Shown here piece by piece: positions 1-8,256 of a DNA stretch of 64,000 nt. The notes beneath the pieces were generated by a model. It worked only from the letters and a program-made list of their open reading frames with translations. It was not told where the DNA came from and searched no databases. Each line of letters opens with the position of its first letter. Position 1 is the first letter of the stretch. This DNA is from Tsukamurella sp. M9C (GTDB lineage Bacteria > Actinomycetota > Actinomycetes > Mycobacteriales > Mycobacteriaceae): positions 1-64,000 of the forward strand of contig NZ_JAIULG010000010.1 of assembly GCF_020169415.1 (NCBI RefSeq), read 5' to 3'. Both the position numbers and the translations under genes were made by a program.

Positions 1-1
1 C

Positions 2-274
2 AGTGCGATCGAGGCGCAGGACCGGGCGCGCGGCACCGAGGCGGCGGCCCACCTCGACCGCGAGCGCGCCGACGCCGGTGCCGAGCGCCCCGGCGATCGC
101 CGCCAGCATCTCGCTCGACGGGTCCTTGAGGCCGCGCTCGATCTCGGAGAGGTACTGCGGCGAGATCCCCGCCCGCGCCGCGGTGTCGGCCAGCCGCTCG
201 CCCCGCTCCTGGCGACGACGCCGCAGCACACCGCCCAGTTCGTGCCGGAACAGTGCCTCGCCGCCGATCGTCAT
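2..274 (-). CDS. XRE-family helix-turn-helix regulator, cut by the window edge
   Basis: The first 91 codons of a protein begin at the ATG at 272–274 and run off the left edge. Residues about 12–65 form a classic XRE/Cro-type helix-turn-helix: a run of arginines (GVLRRRRQERG), then LADTAARAGISPQYLSEIERG and the SSEMLAAIAGALG helix. This pattern, with the helix-turn-helix at the very N-terminus, is that of the ClgR/PopR-like regulators of actinobacteria, which control Clp protease genes; that assignment is a family inference because the C-terminal half is missing. The following gene on the same strand (upstream in position order, 336–2546) is transcribed toward it with a 61-base gap, so co-transcription is possible. 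Confidence 0.8.
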   Translation of the reverse strand, partial: MTIGGEALFRHELGGVLRRRRQERGERLADTAARAGISPQYLSEIERGLKDPSSEMLAAIAGALGTGVGALAVEVGRRLGAARPVLRLDRT

Positions 275-335
275 ACCGGCAACGCTACGACGCCGGGGGC
301 GTGCGGCACCGTCGGATCCGCTCTGAGCAGCGCGG

Positions 336-2546
336 TCACTGCGCGGCGATCGCGGCCTCCAGCCGGGACCGGGCCTCGTCCCCGGCCTCGCCGGGCAGCA
401 TGTCGAGGGCCTTCCCGATCGGCATGGATCCGGCGAGCTCCAGGAGCTGGTCGACGGGCATGCCGCCCGCCGCCCCCGCCAGCGTCGCGCGGAAGCCCTC
501 GCCCGCGACGGGGTGCGCGGCCCACTCGGAGATCGTCGAGTCCATGTCCAGCCGCTGGGTGAGCACGTCCCCGTGGAGCGCGAGGACGGCGTCCGCGTCG
601 ATGTCCGCGCTGCTGCGACCCACCTCGATCAGGTAGTCGCCGGGCGAGACGACCCAGTCGCCGCGCGGCCCGTCCCAGTGAGCGAAGGCGCGCCGCGGCA
701 GGTCGAGGGTCACCGTGGTCGAGGCGCCGGGCTCGAGCGCGACCTTGTCGAAGGCGGCCAGCGATCGGCGCGGGTGGCAGACCGCACCGGGCCCGCCGCC
801 CACGTACAGCTGCACCACGTGGCTGCCCGCCCGGTCGCCGGCGTTCGTGACGCGGACCGTGGCCGTCGCGGAGTCGCGCCCGGTGGCCAGCACGGCGAGG
901 CCGTCGACCGCGAACGTGGTGTAGCCGAGGCCGTGCCCGAACGGATACCGCGGCGCGATGCCCCGGGAGGTGTACCAGCGGTAGCCGACGAGGAGGCCCT
1001 CGCCGTAGCGCACGGTGCCCAGCTCGCCGGGGAAGTTCCCGAACGCAGGCGTCTGCTCCAGGCGGTGCGGGACCGTCTCCGCGAGCCGGCCCGACGGTGC
1101 CGCGAGGCCGAACAGCAGGTCCGCGATCGCCGCGCCGCCGCCCTGCCCGAGGAGGAAGGCCTCGAGGATCGCATCCACCTCGTCGTGCCAGGGCTCCAGC
1201 TCGATCACGCCGCCGCCGACCAGCACGACGACGGTGCGCGGCGCCGCGGCGGCGACGGCGCGGAGCAGTTCCACCTGCCGCGGGTCGATCGCGAGATCCG
1301 GCCGGTCGAAGCCCTCGGACTCCTCGGCCTCGGTGAGTCCGGCGAAGACCACCGCGGTCCCGGACCGCGCGGCCGCCGCGACGGCCTCAGTGAGGAGAGC
1401 GGCGTGGTCCTCGTCGCCGAGGCCGTAGCCCGCCGCGAACTCCACCGCGACGCCCAGATCGGCGCCGCGCGCGGCGATCTCGTCGAGCGGGACGTCGACG
1501 CGGGTGGCATTGATATGGCTCGAGCCGCCGCCCTGGTAGCGCGGCGTGCGGGCCAGCTCGCCGATCACGGCGACCGACCCCGATGCGGGACCGAGGGGGA
1601 GCGCGGCGTCCTCGTTGCGCAGCAGGACGGCGCACTCGGTCGCGGCCTCCCGCGCGAGGGCGTGGTGCACGTCCAGGTCCGGCGCCGGCTCGTCGTCCGA
1701 CGGCGCCCAGCGCGTCAGGTCGATCACGCGCTGCGCCGCGCGCGTGACGACGGCCTCGTCGAGCTCGCCGGACCCGACCGCCTCGACGATCCGCGCGGCG
1801 CTGTTCGGGCCGTGCGGCATCTCCAGGTCGAGGCCGGCGTTGACCGCGGCGACCGGGTCGTGCACCGCGCCCCAATCGGAGACGACGAGCCCGTCGTAGC
1901 CCCACTCGTCCCGCAGCACCGTCGTGAGCAGCCAGGGGTTCTCCGAGGCGTACACGCCGTCGATGCGGTTGTACGAGCACATCACGGTCGCGGGCGCCGC
2001 GTCCGTGACGATCCGCTCGAACGCTGGCAGGTAGATCTCGCGGACGGTGCGCGGGTCGGCGTCGACGCTGACCCGCATGCGCTCCGTCTCCTGGTTGTTC
2101 AGCGCGAAGTGCTTGACCGATGCGCCCGCGCCGCCGTCCTGCAGGCCCTGCACCTGGGCGGCGCCCAGCGCGCCGGCGAGCAGCGGATCCTCGGAGTAGT
2201 ACTCGAAGTTCCGGCCGCACAGCGGATGCCGCTTGATGTTGACGCCGGGGCCGAGCACCACGGCGACGCCCAGCGCCCGCGCCTCCGCCGCGACCGCCCC
2301 GCCGATCCGCCGCGCCAGGTCCGGATTCCAGCTCGACCCCACGGCGACCGCCGGCGGGAAGCAGGTCGCGGGGGCGGCGGCGTTGAGCCCCAGGTGATCC
2401 GACGCGCCCACCTGGCGGCGCACGCCGTGTGGGCCGTCGGTCAGCACGATCGACGGGACGCCCGGGGCCGCGGCGGTGGTCCAGAAGTCGGCGCCGGTCA
2501 GCAGGCGGGCGCGGTCCTCGAGCGGCAGGTCGGCGGCGGTGCTCAC
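336..2546 (-). CDS. Glycoside hydrolase family 3, beta-glucosidase-like
   Basis: A 736-residue protein with a GTG start. It has the two-domain GH3 core followed by a fibronectin-III-like C-terminal domain (ATATVRVTNAGDRAGSHVVQLYV). Visible family marks are KHFALNNQETER in the (beta/alpha)8 barrel and GLVVSDWGA, where the aspartate is the catalytic nucleophile in GH3 enzymes. It should remove terminal beta-linked sugars from oligosaccharides or glycosides. There is no signal peptide, so the enzyme probably acts in the cytoplasm on imported substrates. No PA14 insert is evident. The exact substrate (glucose, xylose, plant or steroid glycosides) cannot be read from sequence. It lies 36 bases downstream of the sirtuin gene on the same strand. 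Confidence 0.9.
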   Translation of the reverse strand: MSTAADLPLEDRARLLTGADFWTTAAAPGVPSIVLTDGPHGVRRQVGASDHLGLNAAAPATCFPPAVAVGSSWNPDLARRIGGAVAAEARALGVAVVLGPGVNIKRHPLCGRNFEYYSEDPLLAGALGAAQVQGLQDGGAGASVKHFALNNQETERMRVSVDADPRTVREIYLPAFERIVTDAAPATVMCSYNRIDGVYASENPWLLTTVLRDEWGYDGLVVSDWGAVHDPVAAVNAGLDLEMPHGPNSAARIVEAVGSGELDEAVVTRAAQRVIDLTRWAPSDDEPAPDLDVHHALAREAATECAVLLRNEDAALPLGPASGSVAVIGELARTPRYQGGGSSHINATRVDVPLDEIAARGADLGVAVEFAAGYGLGDEDHAALLTEAVAAAARSGTAVVFAGLTEAEESEGFDRPDLAIDPRQVELLRAVAAAAPRTVVVLVGGGVIELEPWHDEVDAILEAFLLGQGGGAAIADLLFGLAAPSGRLAETVPHRLEQTPAFGNFPGELGTVRYGEGLLVGYRWYTSRGIAPRYPFGHGLGYTTFAVDGLAVLATGRDSATATVRVTNAGDRAGSHVVQLYVGGGPGAVCHPRRSLAAFDKVALEPGASTTVTLDLPRRAFAHWDGPRGDWVVSPGDYLIEVGRSSADIDADAVLALHGDVLTQRLDMDSTISEWAAHPVAGEGFRATLAGAAGGMPVDQLLELAGSMPIGKALDMLPGEAGDEARSRLEAAIAAQ

Positions 2547-2582
2547 GGGATGTCCTCTCGGTCGGGGCGGGGTTCAGTGGGT

Positions 2583-3449
2583 TCAGGGAGCGACGAGGCG
2601 GCGCAGCGCCGTCGCGACGTCCACGTCGACGGTGACGTCGGCCAGCCCGTCGCCCCGCGTGCGCCCGCGGTTGACGATGACGACGGGCTTGCCCTGCTTG
2701 TGCGCGTGCCGCACGAACCGGAGCCCCGACATCACGGTGAGCGAGCTGCCCAGCACGAGGAGGGCGTCGGCACCGTCGACCATGGTGAAGGCGCGCTCGA
2801 CGCGCGGCTTGGGCACGGACTCCCCGAAGTAGACGATGTCGGGCTTGAGGATGCCGCCGCAGGTGCCGCAGTCGACCATGGTGAAGTCCGTCGTGTCCTC
2901 GACCACGACGTCGGCGTCGGGCGCCACTTCGACCGCGCCGCGATCGGCGATGCGCGCGGCGAAGTCCGCGTTGAGCGGCTCGAGCCGTGCGTGCAGGTGG
3001 TGCCGGCTGATCCGGTTCTCACAGCTCAGGCACCGCACCTGGGCGTAGTTGCCGTGTAGGTCGATGACGCCGCGCGAGCCCGCCTTGAGGTGCAACAGGT
3101 CCACGTTCTGCGTGATGACCCCGCTGATCCCGGGGAGCTCCGTCAGCGCCCGGTGCGCGGGGTTGGGCAGCGCGGCGTCCATGTGCCGCCAGCCGAGGTG
3201 GTTGCGGGCCCAGTACCGCCGGCGGAACTCGGGCGAGCCGAGGAACTGCTGGATCGTCATCGGGTTCCGACGGGGCGCCCCCGGGCTGCGGTAGTCGGGG
3301 ATGCCTGACGCGGTGGAGATCCCCGCGCCGGTCAGGGCGACGATGCGCCGGCCGCGGAGAAGGGCGCGGGCCCGGTCGAGCCGGTCGGCATAGTCCGGGT
3401 CCGGCGCGGTCGCCTCCGCGGGCTCCCAGGCTGGCATCGCAGTGCGCAC
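2583..3449 (-). CDS. Sir2-family NAD-dependent protein deacylase
   Basis: A 288-residue sirtuin. In order it shows the NAD-binding GAGISTASGIPDYRS motif, TQNVD, the catalytic histidine in LHGN, two zinc cysteine pairs (CLSC and CGTC) and GSSLTV. Sirtuins remove acyl groups from lysines using NAD. Bacterial homologues regulate acyl-CoA synthetases and other enzymes. Start choice: the GTG at 3447–3449 has a TAGCCT hexamer exactly six bases before it and no Shine–Dalgarno, which fits leaderless transcription; an in-frame ATG lies four codons in (3437). All key residues are present, so it is probably active. Confidence 0.92.
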   Translation of the reverse strand: MRTAMPAWEPAEATAPDPDYADRLDRARALLRGRRIVALTGAGISTASGIPDYRSPGAPRRNPMTIQQFLGSPEFRRRYWARNHLGWRHMDAALPNPAHRALTELPGISGVITQNVDLLHLKAGSRGVIDLHGNYAQVRCLSCENRISRHHLHARLEPLNADFAARIADRGAVEVAPDADVVVEDTTDFTMVDCGTCGGILKPDIVYFGESVPKPRVERAFTMVDGADALLVLGSSLTVMSGLRFVRHAHKQGKPVVIVNRGRTRGDGLADVTVDVDVATALRRLVAP

Positions 3450-3473
3450 CCGTCCAGGCTACGTCGCGCGGGG

Positions 3474-4490
3474 TCAGTCGGTGCTGCCCAGCGGATTGTC
3501 GGGCATCGACTCCTTGCGGCGCAGCCACAGGCGCAGCGCGATGAGCGGCACGAACAGGCCGCAGACGCCGAAGACCAGGAACTGCCAGGGGCCGCCGATG
3601 TGGTCGACGAGCCAGCCGAAATTCTGGCCGAAGAAGCCGGTGACGAAGGTCAGCGGCAGGAAGATGGTGGAGAGCACGGTGAGCCGCTCGATCGTCGAGC
3701 TCTGCCGCGCCGCGGAGTGCGCCTGCTGCACCGAGACCACGGCGATGTTGGCCTGCAGGATCGTGCCGAGCAGGTCGCGCTGCGCCGAGACCTCCTCGTT
3801 GACGAGTTGCAGCCGGTCGTAGACGTCGCGGAGGTAGGGGGAGAGGCGTTCCTCGCCGAGGCCCTTGCCCACCGAGTTGACCACGGCGAGCAGGGGGTGG
3901 GCGGCGCGGTAGAAGTTCGTCACCTCACGCCGCAGGAGGTAGATCCGCTCGGTGGGCGCGACCGCGCCGGAGAAGACCGTCGCCTCGATCTGCTCGATGT
4001 CGTGCTCCAGGCCGGCGACGACCGGTTCGTAACCGTCGACGACCTGGTCGAGGATCGCCCACAGCACCGCGTCGGTGCCGAGTGCGAGGAGCTCCGGCTT
4101 CTGCTCGAGCCGGGCCCGGGCCTGATGCAGCTCGCTCGCGACGCCCTGCCGCACGGTGATGACGAAGTTCTTCGCGACGAAGACGCTGATCTCGCCGAAG
4201 TCGACCTCCTCGCGGGCGTCGTCGTAGCGCGCCGTCCGCAGGATCACCAGCTTCACCGAGGCCTCGAAGTCCTCGACCTTGGGCCGCAGGTGGTAGTCCT
4301 GCGCGTCCTCGACGGCGAGCTCGTGCAGGTCGAAGGCCTCGCGCACCGATTCCATTTCCGCGGGGGTCGGCTCGAACAGGCCGAGCCAGACGAAGCCGTC
4401 CTCGGTGCACAGGCGCGCGGCGTCCAGCGGGGCGAGGGTCTCCTCGGCCTGCCGGGCGCCGCCCAGGTAGTGGGCGCAATCGACGATCAC
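3474..4490 (-). CDS. CorA-like magnesium/cobalt transport protein
   Basis: A 338-residue protein with a GTG start. The N-terminal cytoplasmic alpha/beta domain and long helices (about residues 1–270) are followed by two transmembrane segments (STIFLPLTFVTGFF and LVFGVCGLFVPLIALRLWL), the CorA plan. CorA proteins are pentameric channels for divalent cations. The selectivity-loop signature after TM1 is normally GMN; here it reads GQN (FFGQNFGW), and the loop is followed by a short acidic segment (VDHIGG). GxN variants occur in the wider CorA/ZntB superfamily, so ion preference (Mg, Co, Ni or Zn efflux) is open. It ends 24 bases from the sirtuin start on the same strand and may be co-transcribed with it. 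Confidence 0.85.
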   Translation of the reverse strand: MIVDCAHYLGGARQAEETLAPLDAARLCTEDGFVWLGLFEPTPAEMESVREAFDLHELAVEDAQDYHLRPKVEDFEASVKLVILRTARYDDAREEVDFGEISVFVAKNFVITVRQGVASELHQARARLEQKPELLALGTDAVLWAILDQVVDGYEPVVAGLEHDIEQIEATVFSGAVAPTERIYLLRREVTNFYRAAHPLLAVVNSVGKGLGEERLSPYLRDVYDRLQLVNEEVSAQRDLLGTILQANIAVVSVQQAHSAARQSSTIERLTVLSTIFLPLTFVTGFFGQNFGWLVDHIGGPWQFLVFGVCGLFVPLIALRLWLRRKESMPDNPLGSTD

Positions 4491-4590
4491 TCGGGAGATT
4501 CAACTCCTCCGCGGGCGCTCGCGTGCGGTATCGCACCGTTGTTTCGCCTGGCGGTCACCGCCCCGACACCGGTGTATTCGTTTACCGAAG

Positions 4591-4596
4591 TATATT
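4591..4596 (+). promoter_or_regulatory. Candidate -10 box for leaderless MFS gene
   Basis: TATATT is followed by six bases (TCGACG) and then the ATG at 4603. No purine-rich ribosome binding site precedes the ATG. In actinobacteria a TANNNT box at this distance places transcription start on the A of the ATG. No clear -35 is visible. Confidence 0.45.
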
Positions 4597-4602
4597 TCGA
4601 CG

Positions 4603-5973
4603 ATGACCACCGAGACTTCGCAGGCACCGTCGATCGCGGCGCGCCTGGACCGGCTGCCGATGACCAGGCTGCACTTCGCCGCCGTCGGTGTCATCGGGCT
4701 GGGCCTGTTCTTCGACCAGTACGAGAACTTCCTCGCCGCGACCATCGCGACGGTGCTCAAGAAGGACTTCGCGCTGGGGCCGGACGAACTCAAACTGCTC
4801 CTGGCGTCCGCCTTCATCGGACAGTTCATCGGCGCCCTGTTCATGGGCCGCCTCGCGGACCGCTACGGCCGGCGGACCGCGTTCATGATCAACCTCGCGC
4901 TCTACTCGGCGATGTCGCTCGCGGGCGCGTTCAGCCCCAACGCCGCGTTCCTCGTGGTGACGCGGTTCGTCGCCGGCATCGGTATCGGCGGCGAGTTCGC
5001 GCTCGCCGACTCCTACCTCTCGGACATCCTGCCGAAGAACGTGCGCGGCAAGTACATCTCGCTCGCCTACGTGGTGTCCTTCCTCGGCGTCCCCGTCGTC
5101 GGCTTCGCCGCGCGCTGGCTCACCCCGCAGGTCTTCGATCTCGGCGGGGTGGAGGTGCAGGGCTGGCGGCTGCTGTTCGTCTTCGGCGCGCTCGGCTCGC
5201 TGCTGGTCTGGCTGGTCCGACGGGGCCTGCCCGAGTCGCCCCGGTGGTTGGAGGCGCAGGGCCGCTACGACGAGGCCGACGCCATCGTCCGGCGGATGGA
5301 GGCGCAGGCGGTCGCCGAGGGGAAGGTGCTCGCGGAGCCCGACGCGGCGCTCCGCCCGGTGAAGTCCCACGCGATCACCATCCGCGCCCTGTTCCGCCCG
5401 CCGTACCGCCGGCGCACCGTCATGCTGTGGATCGTCTCCGCGCTGGAGGTCTTCGGCTACTACGGGTTCGGCACCATCGCGCCGCTGGTCCTGCTCGCCA
5501 AGGGCTACTCGATCCAGACCTCGCTGCTGTTCGTGGCGCTGTCCTACATCGGCTACCCGCTCGGCGCCGCGCTCGCGGTGCCGATCGTCGAGCGGATCGA
5601 ACGCCGGTACCTGGTGATCGGCTCGGCGGGCCTGATGGCCGTCTTCGGCCTGTGGTTCGGCTTCGCGGCGAGTCCGGTGCAGATCGTGCTCGCCGGGTTC
5701 CTCTACACGCTCTCGTCGAACCTGTTCTCCAACGCGTACCACGTGTATCTCGCGGACTCCTACCCCACGGCGATCCGGGGGACGGCCGCCGGCGCCGCGT
5801 ACTCGCTGTCGAAGCTGGTGACCGCGTTTCTTCCGTTCGTTCTGCTTCCGATTCTCGACGAGCGTGGCAGCGTGTGGGTGTTCGCGGTGGTGGCGGCGGC
5901 GATGCTCGCCCTGATGATCACGGTGGCCGCCCTCGGTCATCGGAGCACGGGCCGCTCCGCCGACGAGGTCTAG
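4603..5973 (+). CDS. MFS permease, sugar-porter-like
   Basis: A 456-residue protein with about 12 hydrophobic segments. The loop 2–3 motif reads GRLADRYGRRTAF and loop 8–9 has the family's charged segment (ERIERRY). FDQYENFLAATI in TM1 and GIGIGGEFALADSYLSDILP in TM5 are features of the SV2/NiaP-like branch of the sugar-porter family, which carries sugars, aromatic acids or nicotinate. Substrate is not determinable here. It is followed 13 bases later by a second, distinct MFS permease, so the two are probably one operon. The upstream region is shared with the divergent CorA-like gene. Confidence 0.85.
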   Translation: MTTETSQAPSIAARLDRLPMTRLHFAAVGVIGLGLFFDQYENFLAATIATVLKKDFALGPDELKLLLASAFIGQFIGALFMGRLADRYGRRTAFMINLALYSAMSLAGAFSPNAAFLVVTRFVAGIGIGGEFALADSYLSDILPKNVRGKYISLAYVVSFLGVPVVGFAARWLTPQVFDLGGVEVQGWRLLFVFGALGSLLVWLVRRGLPESPRWLEAQGRYDEADAIVRRMEAQAVAEGKVLAEPDAALRPVKSHAITIRALFRPPYRRRTVMLWIVSALEVFGYYGFGTIAPLVLLAKGYSIQTSLLFVALSYIGYPLGAALAVPIVERIERRYLVIGSAGLMAVFGLWFGFAASPVQIVLAGFLYTLSSNLFSNAYHVYLADSYPTAIRGTAAGAAYSLSKLVTAFLPFVLLPILDERGSVWVFAVVAAAMLALMITVAALGHRSTGRSADEV

Positions 5974-5986
5974 GACGGAAGGCATC

Positions 5987-7342
5987 ATGACGGAATCGAT
6001 TGCGACGAAGCCCGTCTCGTCGCGGGCGGAGACCCGCCGGGCGATCTGGAACACGCTGCGCGGCAGCTCCGGGAACCTGGTCGAGTGGTACGACGTCTAC
6101 GTCTACACGGTGTTCGCGACGTACTTCGAGAGCCAGTTCTTCGACAAGGCCGACAAGAACTCGACCGTCTACGTCTACGCGATCTTCGCCGTCACCTTCC
6201 TGATGCGACCCGTCGGCTCGTGGTTCTTCGGCCGGTACGCCGACCGCAAGGGCAGGCGGGCTGCGCTCACGATGAGCGTCTCGCTGATGGCCGCGTGCTC
6301 GTTCGTCATCGCGATCGTCCCCGGCCGCGAGACGATCGGCATGGCGGCCGCGGTGATCCTCATCCTCTGCCGCCTGGTGCAGGGCTTCGCGACGGGCGGC
6401 GAGTACGGCACCTCGGCGACGTACATGTCGGAGGCGGCCACCCGCGAGCGGCGCGGCTTCTTCTCCTCCTTCCAGTACGTCACGCTGGTCGGCGGGCACG
6501 TTCTCGCGCAGTTCATGCTGCTCGTGCTCCTGGGGATCTTCTCCAAGGCGCAGGTGTCCGACTTCGGCTGGCGCATCGCCTTCTTCGTCGGCGGTATCGC
6601 GGCGATCGTCGTCTTCTGGCTGCGGCGCACGATGGACGAGTCCCTGTCGGAGGAGCAGCTCGCCGCGATCCGCGACGGCGAGGACACCAGTTCCGGCACC
6701 ATGCGCGAGCTGCTCACCGGCTACTGGCGACAGCTGGTGCTGTGCTTCCTCGTCACGATGGGCGGCACGCTGGCGTTCTACGTCTACAGCGTCAACGCCC
6801 CGGCGATCGTCAAGACGGCCTACACCGATCGCGCGCTGACGGCGACGTGGGTGAACCTGATCGGCCTGATCTTCCTCATGCTCATCCAGCCGATCGGCGG
6901 CATGATCAGCGACCGGATCGGCCGCAAGCCGATGCTGATCTTCTTCGGCGTGGGCGGCGTCTTCTACACGTACTTCCTCATCACGTTCCTGCCGAACATC
7001 CACGTCGCGATCGGATCGCTCGCGATGGTGTGCGCCGGCTACATCATCATCACGGGCTACACGTCGATCAACGCGCTGGTGAAGGCGGAGCTGTTCCCCT
7101 CGCACGTGCGGGCGCTCGGCGTGGGCATCGGCTACGCCCTGGCCAACTCGATCTTCGGCGGCACCGCGCCGCTGATCTACGAGGCCGCGAAGAAGTCCGG
7201 TCACGTGCCCTGGTTCATCGCCTACGTCACGATCACCATCGCGATCTCGCTCTTCGTGTACATCTTCTTCCTGCACAACAAGTCCGAGACGTACCTCGAT
7301 CGGGAGCGGGGCTCGGCCTGGGTGCCCGACGGTGCGCGGTAG
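5987..7342 (+). CDS. MFS permease of the metabolite:H+ symporter family (KgtP-like)
   Basis: A 451-residue protein with 12 predicted membrane segments. NLVEWYDVYVYTVFATYF near the N-terminus, RPVGSWFFGRYADRKGRR in loop 2–3 and GFATGGEYGTSATYMSE in TM4–5 are signatures of the MHS family (alpha-ketoglutarate, shikimate, proline/betaine transporters). Length and the WYDVYVY form resemble KgtP (alpha-ketoglutarate permease), but the cargo is inferred only to be an organic acid. A GGAAGG Shine–Dalgarno sequence lies seven bases before the ATG, in contrast to the leaderless-looking gene before it. Confidence 0.85.
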   Translation: MTESIATKPVSSRAETRRAIWNTLRGSSGNLVEWYDVYVYTVFATYFESQFFDKADKNSTVYVYAIFAVTFLMRPVGSWFFGRYADRKGRRAALTMSVSLMAACSFVIAIVPGRETIGMAAAVILILCRLVQGFATGGEYGTSATYMSEAATRERRGFFSSFQYVTLVGGHVLAQFMLLVLLGIFSKAQVSDFGWRIAFFVGGIAAIVVFWLRRTMDESLSEEQLAAIRDGEDTSSGTMRELLTGYWRQLVLCFLVTMGGTLAFYVYSVNAPAIVKTAYTDRALTATWVNLIGLIFLMLIQPIGGMISDRIGRKPMLIFFGVGGVFYTYFLITFLPNIHVAIGSLAMVCAGYIIITGYTSINALVKAELFPSHVRALGVGIGYALANSIFGGTAPLIYEAAKKSGHVPWFIAYVTITIAISLFVYIFFLHNKSETYLDRERGSAWVPDGAR

Positions 7343-7344
7343 CG

Positions 7345-7362
7345 CCCGTCGGCGCTGACGGG
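7345..7362. terminator. Short hairpin between convergent genes
   Basis: CCCGTC (7345–7350) pairs with GACGGG (7357–7362) across a six-base loop, just after the MFS stop codon and before the stop of the convergent gene at 7376. It could end transcription from either side. There is no T-run, so the evidence is modest. Confidence 0.35.
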
Positions 7363-7375
7363 GCCGCGGTCCCGA

Positions 7376-8161
7376 TCAGCCGATCTCGCGGGCAGCGGCG
7401 GAGATCCAGTTGCCGAACTCGACGGCGAGGTGCCACTGGTGCTGCCGAAGGAAGTGCGCCGGCACCGCCGCCGGGAACTCGACGGTGAGCAGCGCGTCGA
7501 GGGCACCGTCGCGGTCGCGCAGCTGGTGCCGGACGCCGCCGATGCACGTCCCGTCGTCGAGTAGCGCGAGGCCGGCGATCTGGATCGGGTACGCGGGGTC
7601 GGCGGCGATGGTCAGCCGGTCGCTGCGCGTGCAATCGACGAGGAACCGCGACGCGGTGGGCGTGCCGCCCGTGGTCTCGACGACCTCCTGGCGGCCGTCG
7701 GGCAGGCCGCGGAGCAGGTAGTGATCCGGGCACGCGGCGAGCATCGCGCCCTCGCGGTTCGACGCGGTGAGGTCGTCGAACCACGCCCCGAAGCGCTCCG
7801 CGGACACGCCCGGTGCTTCCAGGCGCGTGACCGAGGTCGCGGTCCGGCCGCGACTCACCGCGACGGTCGCGCGCGTGGTGGCCTCCGAGAATGCGAGCTC
7901 GCGCCGGAGGAGGGCGTAGATCCCGGCGTGGCCCAGACGCGTCTTCATCGCGGTGAGTGTGTCCCGCTGCACCTGGATCGGTGCGCGCAGTACGTCCGCG
8001 ATCGACTCGTCGGGCAGCAGCTCGGCGGTCGCGCGGGCTCCGAGCCCGGAGGCGAGCCTGCGGAACACGGCGCGGAGCCGGCGCTCCTCCCACGCGCGCA
8101 CCGCCTCGGGTGCGACCGCGCGGTCGTCGATGAATGTCCTGATGCCGGTGTGGTCGGTCAT
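7376..8161 (-). CDS. Unrecognised protein, paralogue of the divergent gene at 8257
   Basis: I do not recognise this 261-residue family. The C-terminal half (about residues 120–260) aligns clearly with the neighbouring product: CPDHYLLRGLPDGRQEVVETTGG / CPDHYVIVTGADGRQEVIEVTGG, PAYPIQIAG / PSYPLEIAG, GGVRHQLRD / GGVRHQFRD and HQWHLAVEFGNW / HQWHLAAEFGNW. There is no signal peptide or membrane segment, so this copy looks cytoplasmic. The ATG at 8161 is chosen; GAGGAA lies about 12 bases upstream, and a TTG at 8191 is a weaker alternative. It is transcribed away from its partner through a short region holding a strong promoter and palindromes, next to a TetR gene. Conserved His/Asp/Glu residues suggest an enzyme or ligand-binding fold, but no function is claimed. 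Confidence 0.7.
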   Translation of the reverse strand: MTDHTGIRTFIDDRAVAPEAVRAWEERRLRAVFRRLASGLGARATAELLPDESIADVLRAPIQVQRDTLTAMKTRLGHAGIYALLRRELAFSEATTRATVAVSRGRTATSVTRLEAPGVSAERFGAWFDDLTASNREGAMLAACPDHYLLRGLPDGRQEVVETTGGTPTASRFLVDCTRSDRLTIAADPAYPIQIAGLALLDDGTCIGGVRHQLRDRDGALDALLTVEFPAAVPAHFLRQHQWHLAVEFGNWISAAAREIG

Positions 8162-8184
8162 GGGTGTCGCCCGTTCCTCGAGTC

Positions 8185-8213
8185 TTGACAAGTGATCGCT
8201 GTCACCCCATAGT
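8185..8213 (+). promoter_or_regulatory. Promoter with consensus -35 (TTGACA-N17-CATAGT)
   Basis: TTGACA at 8185–8190 is 17 bases from CATAGT at 8208–8213 (TAGTAT at 8210 is an alternative -10). The predicted start near 8220 falls on the palindrome at 8220–8242. A short repeat, TGACA-N9-TGTCA (8186–8204), overlaps the -35. Confidence 0.6.
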
Positions 8214-8219
8214 ATCCAC

Positions 8220-8242
8220 TAACGCTACAAATTCAAGCGTTA
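8220..8242. promoter_or_regulatory. Candidate TetR operator, perfect inverted repeat
   Basis: TAACGCT and AGCGTTA are perfect 7-bp arms separated by nine bases. The site covers the predicted transcription start of the gene at 8257. A TetR gene (9046) lies just downstream and is the natural candidate regulator; this link is inferred from position. Confidence 0.55.
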
Positions 8243-8256
8243 AGAGGGAGGTCACG

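Noticed and set aside
513-3059. Long plus-strand reading frame of 848 codons opposite the glycosidase and sirtuin genes
   Set aside because: It is low in hydrophobic structure and rich in Arg, Gly, Asp and Val as expected for the antisense of GC-rich genes. Both genes on the other strand have clear motifs.
3600-5990. Plus-strand frame of 796 codons across the CorA-like and MFS genes
   Set aside because: It changes from antisense of one real gene to a shifted frame of another and has no recognisable domain.
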